Source of the DNA: Methylobacterium durans | Lineage (GTDB): Bacteria > Pseudomonadota > Alphaproteobacteria > Rhizobiales > Beijerinckiaceae | Length of the DNA: 64,000 nucleotides | NCBI RefSeq assembly: GCF_003173715.1 | Contig: NZ_CP029550.1 | Span: forward strand, 3,626,501 to 3,690,500 | Direction of reading: 5' to 3' | Shown: positions 50,788 to 59,888 of the stretch, one piece after another | Position numbering within the stretch: the stretch's first letter is position 1 | Layout of the letters: each line of letters begins with the position of its first letter | Notes under the pieces: generated by a model | Database searches by the model: none | What the model was told of the DNA's origin: nothing | What the model saw: only the letters and a program-made list of their open reading frames with translations | Translations under genes and position numbers: made by a program

Positions 50788-51393
50788 ATGGCGCGGCAGG
50801 GCGGCATCCTCACCGATCGGCCCGAGGGCTGGCCGGGACCCAAGCGGTCGCAGACGATCTCCCTCTTGCTCCTGTGCGGGGCCGGTGCCGCGGCGATCGG
50901 GCTCGGCGCCCTCGATCCCTCGCAGCGCGAGGAGGACGTGCTGGTCTACCCGAGCGCCGAGGCCTGCGCCGCCGGGCGGATCCGCACGGATGCGGATTGC
51001 CGGCGCGACTACGCCACCGCCCGCGCGGCCTACCCCTCCGCCGCCCCGCGCTACAGCAGCGAGCCGGCCTGCGAGAGCCACCACGGCAGGGGCCACTGCC
51101 TCGCCGACACCGCGGCCGGGCTGGCGCCGGGCGGCCGCTACCTGCCCGTCATGGCCGGTTACGTGATCGGGCGGCGGGCCGAGCAGGATCTGCCGCCGCA
51201 GCCCGTCTTCGACCACGCGCCGGAGGCCGCCGGGCATGGCGGCGGAGGCGGCTACTGCACCGGCTCGGGCGGCCGCATCGCGACGGGCAGCGGCGGCCGC
51301 AGCGCCAGCGCGCGCGTCTCCTCGGCCGCGGTTCGCCCGGTCTCGTTTGGCGGCTTCGGCGCGACCGGCCGCGCCCATTCCAGCGGCGGCTGA
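50788..51393 (+). CDS. DUF1190 (YgiB/YjfM-like) protein
   Basis: A 201-residue protein with a strong GAGGAGG ribosome-binding site. An N-terminal basic stretch (GPKRSQTISLLLLCGAGAAA) holds a hydrophobic anchor or signal. The body contains paired cysteines in EACAAGRIRTDADCRRDYA and EPACESHHGRGHCLAD, as in YgiB/YjfM, and ends in a low-complexity Gly/Ser tail (GGGGGYCTGSGGRIATGSGG). Family members are exported and accompany the ATP-grasp enzyme encoded next. The stop overlaps that gene as TGATG. Function unknown. Confidence 0.8.
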   Translation: MARQGGILTDRPEGWPGPKRSQTISLLLLCGAGAAAIGLGALDPSQREEDVLVYPSAEACAAGRIRTDADCRRDYATARAAYPSAAPRYSSEPACESHHGRGHCLADTAAGLAPGGRYLPVMAGYVIGRRAEQDLPPQPVFDHAPEAAGHGGGGGYCTGSGGRIATGSGGRSASARVSSAAVRPVSFGGFGATGRAHSSGG

Positions 51394-52552
51394 TGCGCCG
51401 CCTCCGCCTCGGCGAGCGGCCCGACTGGCGCGAGACCGCCGCGGCAGCGGGCTTCCACTTCCACAGCATCGGCGGCGCGCCCTATTGGGACGAGAGCCAT
51501 GCCTACGCATTCAGCCTCGCGGAGATCGAGCAGGACATCGAGGCGGCGAGCGCGGACCTCCACGCGCTCTGCCTCGCCTTCGTGGACCGGGCGGTCGACG
51601 ACGAGCGCGTCCTCGTCTCGCTCGGTCTCCCCGAAACAGCCTGGGATGCCGTCCGCGCGAGCTGGCGCCGACGGGACCCGAGCCTCTACGGCCGCCTCGA
51701 TCTGAGCTACGGCGGCGCGGGCCCCGCGAAGCTCCTCGAATACAATGCCGACACGCCGACGGCCCTCTACGAGAGCGCCGTCTTCCAATGGCTGTGGCTG
51801 GAGCAGATGCTCGCCGCCGGCCGCCTGCCAGCGGGGGCGGATCAGTTCAACATCCTCCACGAACGGCTGATCGGGCGCCTGCGCGCCGTGGTTCCAGGCG
51901 GCCATCTCGCGCTCGCCTGTGACGTGGACGCCCCGAGGATCGGGCCACGGTCGCCTATCTCGAGGATTGCGCCCGGCAGGCGGACCTCGCCACGCGCTTC
52001 CTCGATCTCTCCGAGATCGGCCTCGATGGGGATGGCCGCTTCGTCGATCCGGACAATCAGGCGATTCCCGCTCTGTTCAAGCTGTATCCGTGGGAATGGG
52101 CGTTCCGGGACCCGTTCGGGTCACACGTCGGGGATGCCGGGACCCGTTTTCTGGAGCCGCCCTGGAAGGCCGTCCTGTCGAGCAAGGGGCTGCTGCCGCA
52201 CCTTCACGCGATGGCGCCGCACCATCCGAACCTGCTGCCCGCCTATTTCGAGAGCGACCCAGCCCGGGCCGCGCTCGGGGGCAGCTTCGCGCGCAAGCCG
52301 ATCCTCTCCCGCGAGGGCGCCAATATCGAGATCCGGCGCGACGGCGCGCTCATCGCGGCCTGCGGCGGCCCTTACGGCGCGGAAGGGTCGGTCCACCAGG
52401 GCCTCGCCGAATTGCCGGACTTCGATGGGCGATACCCCGTGATCGGGTCCTGGATCGTCGGCGACGAGCCCGCCGGCCTCTGCATCCGCGAGAGCGCGGG
52501 GCTCATCACGACGGACGGGGCCCTGTTCGTGCCCCATCTGATCCTGCCCTGA
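51393..52552 (+). pseudogene. Glutathionylspermidine synthase-like ATP-grasp enzyme (YjfC/YgiC family); one frame break, probably a sequence error
   Basis: The frame from ATG 51393 (MRRLRLGERPDWRETAAAAG) is lost at the C run 51931-51934. One added C restores a frame of about 386 codons ending at 52552, essentially the length of E. coli YgiC and YjfC. Before the break: GFHFHSIGGAPYWDESHAY, LSYGGAGPAKLLEYNADTPT. After it: NQAIPALFKLYPWEWAF, SFARKPILSREGANIEI, IGSWIVGDEPAGLCIRES. The fold resembles the C-terminal synthetase of GspS, which forms an amide bond with ATP; the substrate of this family is unproven. Overlaps DUF1190, and the trio is probably one operon. Confidence 0.85.
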
Positions 52553-52635
52553 AGGGCCGCTGCGACGCTCGGTCCGGAGCGCAGACGCGGCGCGGTGCTT
52601 CCGGGCGCGGCGAGGGGACCCTATCTATCGAGACC

Positions 52636-53088
52636 GTGACCGAGATCCTGTTCTACCACATGCAGCGCCAGCCCCTGGAGAAGGTGCTGCCGAACCTCCT
52701 GGAGCGCTCGCTGGAGCGTCGTTGGCGCGCCGCCGTCCAGGCCGCGAGCGAGGAGCGGCTCCAGGCGCTCGACGACCAGCTCTGGACCTTCAGCGACGAC
52801 AGCTTCCTGCCCCACGCTACCGACCGCGACACCGACGCGGCGAGCCAGCCCGTTGTGCTGACGCTGCGCGACACCAACCCCAACGCCGCCTCGATCCGCT
52901 TCCTCGTCGAGGGAGCCGACCTGCCCGCGGATGCCGGCAGCTACGAGCGGATCTGCATCCTGTTCGACGGAACCGATCAGGACGCGCTGCTCCGCGCCCG
53001 CGAGCAGTGGAAGCAGGCGAAGGAAGGCGGCCACGCGGTCGCCTACTGGCAGCAGGACGAGAGCGGGCGCTGGCAGAAGAAGGCCTGA
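52636..53088 (+). CDS. holC: DNA polymerase III subunit chi
   Basis: Chi links the clamp loader to single-stranded DNA-binding protein. The GTG at 52636 gives 150 residues beginning MTEILFYHMQRQPLEKVLP, matching the family start. Later blocks are LQALDDQLWTFSDDSFLPH, QPVVLTLRDTNPN and YERICILFDGTDQDALLRAR. The C-terminus (AVAYWQQDESGRWQKKA) is typical. pepA, its frequent neighbour, is not here; a carboxypeptidase gene follows after 47 bp. Confidence 0.93.
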   Translation: MTEILFYHMQRQPLEKVLPNLLERSLERRWRAAVQAASEERLQALDDQLWTFSDDSFLPHATDRDTDAASQPVVLTLRDTNPNAASIRFLVEGADLPADAGSYERICILFDGTDQDALLRAREQWKQAKEGGHAVAYWQQDESGRWQKKA

Positions 53089-53135
53089 GTCCGAGTGTGA
53101 CAGACCGCGCTCCGCCGCGGCATGGGAGGAACGCC

Positions 53136-54725
53136 GTGACGCGCTTCGCAGCCTGGGCCGCCGCACTGGCCCTCGTCCTTTCCGGGCCGAGCCCGCTCGC
53201 AGCCCAGGGCGGCCCGCAGGGTGCTCCTCCGCAGCGGCAGGCCGAGCAGCGCGGCCCCGAGGGCCGCAAGCTCCCGGCCGATTCGACCACCGAGCACAGC
53301 GTGACCCTCCCGGACGGGCGCAGCCTCACCTTCACGGCGGTCGCCGGCAGCCTGCCCCTCGTCGACGAGGCGGGCAAGCTCCAGGCCGAGATCGCCTACA
53401 TCGCCTTCACGTGCCCCGCGCGTCAGGGCGAGGCGGAGCGTCCGGTCACCTTCGCCCTGAACGGCGGCCCCGGCGCGGCCTCCGCCTACCTCAACATCGG
53501 CGCGATCGGACCCTGGCGTCTGCCTGCGGACGGGGCGAGCATCAGCCCCTCGCAGCCGGTCGGCCTCGTGCCGAACGACGGGACCTGGCTCGACTTCACC
53601 GACCTCGTCTTCATCGATCCGGTCGGCACCGGCTATAGCCGCGCCGCGGACGGCGACGCCAAGAAGTACTGGAGCATCGATTCCGACGCTTCCGTGCTCG
53701 CCGCCGCCATCGCCCGCTACCTGCGGGCGAACGATCGCATGGGCGCGCCGAAATTCTTCGTCGGCGAGAGCTACGGCGGCTTCCGCGGGCCGCTGATCGC
53801 CGCGAAGCTCCAGGAGGATGTCGGGATCGGCCTGTCCGGGATGGTCCTGCTCTCGCCGGTCCTCGATTTCGGCTGGCTGCAGCCGCCCCGCACCAATCCC
53901 TGGGGCCACGTCACGCGGCTGCCCTCCTTCGCCGCGGCGGCTCTGGAGCGGCGCGGCACGGTGCCGGACCGCGCCAACCTCGCGGAGGCCGAGAGCTACG
54001 CGACGGGCGCCTATCTCGCCGACCTGCTGAAGGGTCCGACGGATTCCGAGGCTGTGTCGCGGCTCACGGACAAGGTCGCCGCGCTCACCGGGCTCGACGC
54101 CGGCTTCGTGCGGGCGCAGGCGGGCCGCCTGACCGCGCACAGCGTGCAGCGGGAGATCGACCGGGCGACCGGGCGCGTCGCCAGCGCCTACGACACCGGC
54201 GTCACGGGCTGGGACCCGGAACCGAACGCACCGCATTCGGGCTTCGAGGACCCGCTGCTGACCGCGATCCAGGCGCCGCTGACGAGCGCGATGATCGACC
54301 TCTATGCCAAGCAGCTGAACTGGCGGGTGCCGAACATGCGCTACGAGCTCCTCAACGGCGCGGTCAACCGCGGCTGGACCTGGGGCGGCGGCCGCAGCGC
54401 GCCGGAGGCGGTCGGGGCGCTCCGCGGTGTCCTGGCGCTCGACGGCAACCTGCGCGTCCTCGTCGCCCACGGCTTCACCGACCTCGTCACGCCGTACTTC
54501 ACCTCGAAGCTGATCATCGACCAGATGCCGAGCTACGGCCGGGCCAAGCGGCTCAGCCTCGCCGTTTATCCCGGCGGCCACATGTTCTACTCCCGGCCGG
54601 ACGCCCGCGCCGCCTTCCGGCAGGACGTGGCCAATCTCTACGCCGAGGCCCTGCGCGCACGGGCGAGTGCGCCGCAGCCGCAGGGGGCCCCGGCCGCCAG
54701 CGAGACGCACAAGGACATGCCGTGA
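53136..54725 (+). CDS. Exported S10-family serine carboxypeptidase
   Basis: A 529-residue secreted peptidase. The GTG at 53136 follows GGGAGGA and opens a signal peptide (MTRFAAWAAALALVLSGP, cleavage near PLAAQG). The alpha/beta-hydrolase core has the oxyanion region VTFALNGGPGAASAYLN, the nucleophile in FVGESYGGFRGP (about Ser212), the acid in ARLVAHGFTDLVTPYF-type sequence (VLVAHGFTDLVTPYF), and the His in YPGGHMFYSRPDA. S10 peptidases remove C-terminal residues at acidic pH; here the site is probably periplasmic. The next gene overlaps its stop by 4 bp. Confidence 0.9.
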   Translation: MTRFAAWAAALALVLSGPSPLAAQGGPQGAPPQRQAEQRGPEGRKLPADSTTEHSVTLPDGRSLTFTAVAGSLPLVDEAGKLQAEIAYIAFTCPARQGEAERPVTFALNGGPGAASAYLNIGAIGPWRLPADGASISPSQPVGLVPNDGTWLDFTDLVFIDPVGTGYSRAADGDAKKYWSIDSDASVLAAAIARYLRANDRMGAPKFFVGESYGGFRGPLIAAKLQEDVGIGLSGMVLLSPVLDFGWLQPPRTNPWGHVTRLPSFAAAALERRGTVPDRANLAEAESYATGAYLADLLKGPTDSEAVSRLTDKVAALTGLDAGFVRAQAGRLTAHSVQREIDRATGRVASAYDTGVTGWDPEPNAPHSGFEDPLLTAIQAPLTSAMIDLYAKQLNWRVPNMRYELLNGAVNRGWTWGGGRSAPEAVGALRGVLALDGNLRVLVAHGFTDLVTPYFTSKLIIDQMPSYGRAKRLSLAVYPGGHMFYSRPDARAAFRQDVANLYAEALRARASAPQPQGAPAASETHKDMP

Positions 54726-54775
54726 CGCGAAGATTTGCCGTGACACGAAGACTTGCCGTGACGCCCAGATTCTCC
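54722..54775 (+). repeat. Three tandem 18-bp units, each beginning with GTG
   Basis: Units start at 54722, 54740 and 54758 and all begin GTGAC. Units 1 and 2 differ at two positions; unit 3 has diverged further. The array forms the start of the next gene and the last codons of the previous one. Confidence 0.85.
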
Positions 54776-55141
54776 GCGCAGAGAACGCGAGCCCTGCCGA
54801 TCCTCCTGATTGCAGCCGCGCTCACCGCCTGCCAGAGCACCGAGCGCGCCGCGCCCCCGCCTCCGCCGAGTGCGCCGGCGCCGGCACCGGCGGCGCCCAC
54901 CTTCAGCGGGCCGGTGCTCGGGCCCGACGGCCAGTGCAGCGGAGTCGCGCAAGGGGCAGCGGCCGCGATCGAGCCCGGCATCGGCGAGTGTGACCTCGTC
55001 CGCCTCAAGGGCAAGCCGCCGACGGACGTGCTCGTCGGGGAGGGGCGCTCGGGCCGCGAGGTCCAGGTGCTCTACAACGAGCCCGGCGCGAAGGAGCTGT
55101 ACTTCTTCGTCAACAACCGCCTCGACCGGATCGTGCGCTGA
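54722..55141 (+). CDS. Small predicted lipoprotein
   Basis: The longest form has 139 residues. Three in-frame GTG codons (54722, 54740, 54758) begin near-identical 18-bp units. The third start gives a signal of about 24 residues before the lipobox ALTACQS, the normal length; the first gives 36. A Pro/Ala-rich linker (APPPPPSAPAPAPAAP) precedes a small domain with LVRLKGKPPTDVLVGEGRSG and a C-terminal beta-rich part (VQVLYNEPGAKELYFFVNNR). This resembles small outer-membrane lipoproteins of the SmpA/BamE type, but I cannot assign a family. It overlaps the carboxypeptidase stop. Confidence 0.75.
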   Translation: MTRRFAVTRRLAVTPRFSAQRTRALPILLIAAALTACQSTERAAPPPPPSAPAPAPAAPTFSGPVLGPDGQCSGVAQGAAAAIEPGIGECDLVRLKGKPPTDVLVGEGRSGREVQVLYNEPGAKELYFFVNNRLDRIVR

Positions 55142-55201
55142 GACGCGCCCCGGGCGCACCCGCGTCGGCGGTGCCGCGCGTCGGGTTTCGCCGCCGCGGG
55201 A

Positions 55202-57000
55202 TCAGCGCACGCGCCAGACCTTCAGGAAGGTCCCGGGGACGTCCAAGGGTTCGAGCCATGCGGGCGGCGCCTCGCCCTCGGCAAGCCGGGTCGCGAAGGC
55301 CTTCTCCGGTCCGATGTCGAGGGCCGGCTGTCCGGGGCAGGCGACGAGATAGGTGATGCCGCGCGCGGCCACGTGGCGGCGCAGGTCCGCCTCGCTGCCG
55401 CCGAGGCCCTCGATGCCGGCGACGAGGCCGGAGATCGCCCGGTGGTAGGGCGCGGCGACGATCGCGTGGGGCGTGTGCAGGAGGATCGCCGGGCCCATCC
55501 GGATCAGCGCGAGCATTGTTCCCGGCGGCAGGTCGGCGAGCGGCGTCACCGCCTCGGGCGTCAGGCAGCGCAGGGCCGTCCCGGCGCGGTCTTCCATTTC
55601 GAGGGGCCGCAGGAGCGCGGCGGCGTGGAAAGGCAGCGTCCAGACGGTGCTGATCAGCGAGAGGGCGAGGGCCGCGGCGCCGAGCCGGCGCGCGGGGGGA
55701 TCGCGGATGGACCCGCCAGCGCGATTGCCCGCGCGAAGACCGGCGCGGCGACGAGGGGCAGGATGCCCATCGGGATGTAGGTGCCCCGGAACTGGACGAT
55801 GCCGATGGCGAGGCCGGGCCACAGGAACAGGGCCGCGACGGCGAAGTAGCGGCGATGCTCCGGCGCGCCGCGGTGCGCCCGGACGGTGGCAACGACGCTG
55901 GCGACCAGCAGCGACGGATAGAAAGCGAAGATCTCCCAGCGCTGCTGCGCGACGAAGCTGCGGAGCGAGATCATCTCGTTGACGGTGTCGAGCCACTTCT
56001 CCTTCACGAGACGCGGCATGCCGGTGAAGGGACCCCCGAGGCAGGCCGGGTAGAACGCGGCGAAGCCCGCGACGACGAGAATGCCGAGCATCCCGGCGAA
56101 GGCGAGACGCGCCCGCGGTGTCGCGAGACGTCTGTCCGTGGCGGCGCAGGTGAGCGCGGTGAGGCCGCCCCCGGCCGCGAGCCAGAGCCAGGGCGGCGAG
56201 AGCGCGTCGCAGGCCGCGACCGGCCAGAGATGCGGCGCGGTCTGGAGCGCGTAGAGAAAGGGCGCCGCTACGGCGAGACTGGCGCCGAAGCCGAGGAAGG
56301 CCGGAAGGCGCTCGCGGCCGCGCCGCACCCAGTCGATCATCAGGAACAGGGCGCCGACCGCGATGAAGGGAAGCGCCTCCAGGCCGACCGCGAGGGAGAG
56401 AGCGGTGACGAGGCCCGCAACGGTTCCCGCGCGTCCCCCGCCCCGGATCACGCAGAGGGCGAGGCCGAGCATCGCGAAGAGCTGGACATTGTGGTGATCG
56501 ACCCGGCCCGGGGCAAATTGCAGCGTCAGGCCGAAGGTCTGCAGCGCCGCCACGATGGCGAGCATCGCTGTCTGCGGGCCGAAATCCGTGCGCACGCCCC
56601 GGTGGAGAACGACGGCGTAGAGCGTGAGCAGGACGGGCGGCCAGAACGCCGCCGTCAGCCCGAGCGCCAGCGCCTGTCCGGTAAGCGGGGTCAGCAGCAA
56701 GAGAAGCGCCGCCATCGGCGCATCGACGAGGCGCGACCAGTGGCTCGGCACGCCCTCCGGCGGCACGAACCGGTACTGCGTGTTGTCGAACCAGCCCTGG
56801 CCCATCACGAGGTCGCGCACCTCGGCGAGGCGCATGGCGTCATCGGTGTCGCGCACGGAGAGGTGGTCGACCGTCGCGAGGATCTCGGCCGGCGTCACGA
56901 GCGTCAGCGCCGAGACGGCGACGAGGAGCCAGAGCAGCAGGTTCGGGCTCAGCCGCGCGGGCCGCGCGCCGGCAAGGTCCGGAGCGGCGGCGCTCAGCAT
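55202..57000 (-). pseudogene. Polytopic GT-C-like membrane protein; one frame break, probably a sequence error
   Basis: From ATG 57000 the frame runs to the G run at 55694-55699; one added base joins it to the frame ending at 55202, giving about 599 codons. Around 12 hydrophobic segments are visible. The first large loop has HLSVRDTDDAMRLAEVRDL, where Asp-Asp resembles the metal-binding motif of GT-C glycosyltransferases that use polyprenyl-phosphate sugars. TQYRFVPPEGVPSHWSRLVD follows. The C-terminal part after the break contains a soluble domain (DLPPGTMLALIRMGPAIL) ending TFLKVWRVR. A glycosyltransferase role is inferred from topology and from the glycan-type genes to the right. Confidence 0.7.
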
Positions 57001-57212
57001 GGCGCGCGCCGGGCACAGGTCTCGATCGCTGCCATGACGGCCCTCTCGACGGCGTTCGTGGGATCGGGGGAAGCCTAGCGCGGCCGGGTTAAGCTGCGGT
57101 CAATCCTGCGGAACGCGCGCGGGCGCCGCGCGCTTGAGCGCTTCCTTAACCATCCGGCCTGCAAGCTCTCCAGCGAACTGCGCCGTGTCGGCGCTAGGGC
57201 CGAGGGGCCCCG

Positions 57213-58730
57213 ATGCCGGAGCAGCGAATGAGCTACCACACCGAGACGCTGGTCATCGGCGCCGGTCCCGCCGGGCTCACGGCCGGATATCTGCTGTCGA
57301 AGCACGGGCGCGACGTGCTCGTCCTCGAACGCGACCCGCATCAGGTCGGCGGCATCAGCCGCACCGTCTCGCACAATGGCTACCTGTTCGACATCGGCGG
57401 CCACCGTTTCTTCTCCAAGGCGAAGGCCGTGGTCGATCTCTGGGACGAGATCCTGCCCGACGATTTCATCGAGCGCCCGCGCCTGTCGCGGATCTACTAC
57501 AAGGGCAAATACTACGCCTACCCGCTCAAGGCGTTCGAGGCGCTGAGAAATCTCGGCCTCCTCCAGAGCGCGGCCTGTGTCGCGTCCTACCTCTACGCGC
57601 GGGCGCGCCCGATCCGGGAGCCGCGGAGCTTCCACGAGTGGGTCCGCAACCAGTTCGGCGAGCGCCTGTTCTCGATCTTCTTCAAGACCTACACCGAGAA
57701 GGTGTGGGGCATGTCCTGCGACGCGATCTCGGCCGACTGGGCGGCGCAGCGAATCAAGGGCCTCGACCTCGGCGCGGCGATCCGCGACGCGCTGATCCGC
57801 TCGCTCGGCTTGAAGCCGCGTGCAAAGCCGGGCGAGCCGGTGATCAAGACGCTGATCGAGTCGTTCCGCTATCCGCGCCGCGGCCCCGGCATGATGTGGG
57901 AGGCGGCCGCGGCCAAGATCGCCGCCCAGGGCGGGCGGGTGCTGCTCGACCGCGGCGTCGACGGCCTCAGCTACGACGCGGCGACCGGCGTGTGGACGGT
58001 CTCGGTCCAGCGCGGGGACGGCTCGCGGGAGACCTACACGGCACGCCACGCGATCTCGTCGGCGCCCGTGCGGGAACTGGTCGAGGCGATCAAGCCGCGC
58101 CCGATGAGCACCTTCCAGGCCCGCGCCCTGCAATATCGCGACTTCCTCACGGTGGCGCTGATCGCGCGCAGCCGCGCCGATTTCCCGGACAACTGGATCT
58201 ACATTCACGACCCGTCGGTTCTCGTCGGGCGCGTGCAGAACTTCCGCTCCTGGTCGCCCGAGATGGTGCCGGACGCCGACCACACCTGCCTCGGGCTCGA
58301 GTATTTCTGCTTCGAGGGCGACGGGCTCTGGACGTCCTCGGACGCCGACCTCGTGGCGCTCGCCAAGCGCGAGATCGGCAAGATCGGCCTGATCGCGCCC
58401 GAGGACGTCGTGGACGCCTGCGTGGTGCGCCAGCCGAAGGCTTACCCGGTCTACGACGAGGATTACCGCCAGAACGTCGCGATGGTGCGCCTGGAGCTGG
58501 AGCGGGATTTCCCGACCCTGCACCTCGTCGGCCGCAACGGCATGCACAAGTACAACAACCAGGACCACGCGATGATGACGGCGATGCTGACCGTCGAGAA
58601 CATCCTCGCCGGCCACCGTCGACACGACATCTGGAGCGTCAACGAGGACGCGGAATACACCGAGGCCGGCGTGTCCGGGGCCGAGGAGGCGCTCGGCAGC
58701 GAGCGCCTCGTGCCCCGCAGGGTCGCCTGA
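57213..58730 (+). CDS. NAD(P)/FAD-dependent oxidoreductase, UDP-galactopyranose-mutase-like
   Basis: A 505-residue flavoprotein. The N-terminal dinucleotide-binding loop is LVIGAGPAGLTAGYLLSKHG followed by the ribose-binding VLVLERDPHQVGGISRTV. FDIGGHRFFSK resembles UGM and protoporphyrinogen-oxidase relatives. A middle block FKTYTEKVWGMSCDAI and the C-terminal VGRNGMHKYNNQDHAMMTAM complete the FAD site. Such enzymes occur in surface-polysaccharide loci, where they may alter nucleotide or lipid-linked sugars; the substrate is unknown. An in-frame ATG at 57228 with GGAG upstream is an alternative start. It is the only plus-strand gene in this cluster until 63684. Confidence 0.82.
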   Translation: MPEQRMSYHTETLVIGAGPAGLTAGYLLSKHGRDVLVLERDPHQVGGISRTVSHNGYLFDIGGHRFFSKAKAVVDLWDEILPDDFIERPRLSRIYYKGKYYAYPLKAFEALRNLGLLQSAACVASYLYARARPIREPRSFHEWVRNQFGERLFSIFFKTYTEKVWGMSCDAISADWAAQRIKGLDLGAAIRDALIRSLGLKPRAKPGEPVIKTLIESFRYPRRGPGMMWEAAAAKIAAQGGRVLLDRGVDGLSYDAATGVWTVSVQRGDGSRETYTARHAISSAPVRELVEAIKPRPMSTFQARALQYRDFLTVALIARSRADFPDNWIYIHDPSVLVGRVQNFRSWSPEMVPDADHTCLGLEYFCFEGDGLWTSSDADLVALAKREIGKIGLIAPEDVVDACVVRQPKAYPVYDEDYRQNVAMVRLELERDFPTLHLVGRNGMHKYNNQDHAMMTAMLTVENILAGHRRHDIWSVNEDAEYTEAGVSGAEEALGSERLVPRRVA

Positions 58731-58746
58731 GGGGCGACCGGAACCC

Positions 58747-59888
58747 TCAGCTGCGGCGCAGGAGGCGCTTCGCCTCGATCCGCGCCGCCTCCTCGAAGCG
58801 CGCGAGGCGCAGGCGGCGCTCCAGCGGGAGGCCGCCGCAGCCGGGGGGAGGGCGATCACGTCCGCCACGCTCTCCCGGTCCCGGTACAAGCTCTCGAGGG
58901 CCGAGCCCGACAGGGTCGCCGAATCGAGCCTGTCCGCGAAACCCGTGTCGTGCATCGCGCGCACGATCCGCTCCTCGAGGAGGAGGCCGGGCGCGAGCGC
59001 CCGCCGATCCTCGTCGAAGGCGGTCTTGAGGAGCGTGGCGGTCCTTCCCGCCACCAGGGCGAGGCTGATCGCGACCGGCTGCCCGTCGAGGCTCAGGGTG
59101 TCGGCGCGGGGCTGCACGGGTCCTGCGCCCTCCGCGAAGAGAGCGCGGGCCAGCGCTGCCGTCGCCGGGCTGCAGGCCATCGCCGTGCCGGCCGAACCCT
59201 TCCAGCCGGATCGTTCGAGCCGCAGGAACGCCTCGACCGACCGGGTCAGGGCCTCGCCGCCGGTCGCCGTCTCGAACGCGACCACGCCGAGATCCGCCAT
59301 GCGGCGCTCACGTCGCCGCAGGTCCTTCAGGCGCGACCGGTGCGGATGCCCGTCGAGGAAGGCTTGGTAGGTCGGGCGCCGCTCCAAGACCGGTCGATCG
59401 AAGCACGAGACCGTGCCGATGGCCCAGCCCGCGTCCCGCAGGGCTGCCAGGAGGGCTGCGCCGCCGGGTGAACCCGTCGGCAGCAGCGGCCAGCGCCACG
59501 CCTGGCTGCCCGTGGCGGCGGCAAGCCCGTCGCTGAGAGCGGCCAGGATCTCGGCTGGATCGCCGTCCGCGGCGACGAGCGGCGCCGTGGCGGTGACGAA
59601 GGCCGAGAGGAAGGGGCGCGCGGTGCGTGCGCCGAGGCCGGAGAGGTCGCGGCGCAGCGCGAAGGGCAGGGCGGCTTCGAGCCGGTTCCCCCGCCAGACC
59701 GTGACGACGCGCGCGGATTCTGGGGCGAGGCCCGCCGCCCGGTGCGCTGCGAGGACGTGGCGGCTGAAATGCGGGTGCGACCGCTGCGCGCGCCGCACGA
59801 GCGCGTCCCATGCGGCTGCCGAGCGGTCGAGTTCGGCAAGGCTGATGATCTCGGTGCGGAGCGCGCCGGTTCGGGGCAGAGGGATCAT
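58747..59888 (-). pseudogene. GNAT-family (CelD/BcsL-type) acyltransferase; C-terminus shifted, probably a sequence error
   Basis: From ATG 59888 (MIPLPRTGALRTEIISL) the frame is normal for about 350 codons. At the G run 58843-58848 one base appears missing; adding it gives GCGGLPLERRLRLARFEEAA and a stop at 58747, about 380 codons in all. As written, the frame runs on through unrelated sequence. The protein has the Acetyltransf_6 layout: RSRLKDLRRRERRMADLG, FLRLERSGWKGSAGTA and AISLALVAGRTATLLKTAFDED. Relatives act in exopolysaccharide or cellulose loci. The ATG overlaps the stop of the flippase gene. Confidence 0.8.
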
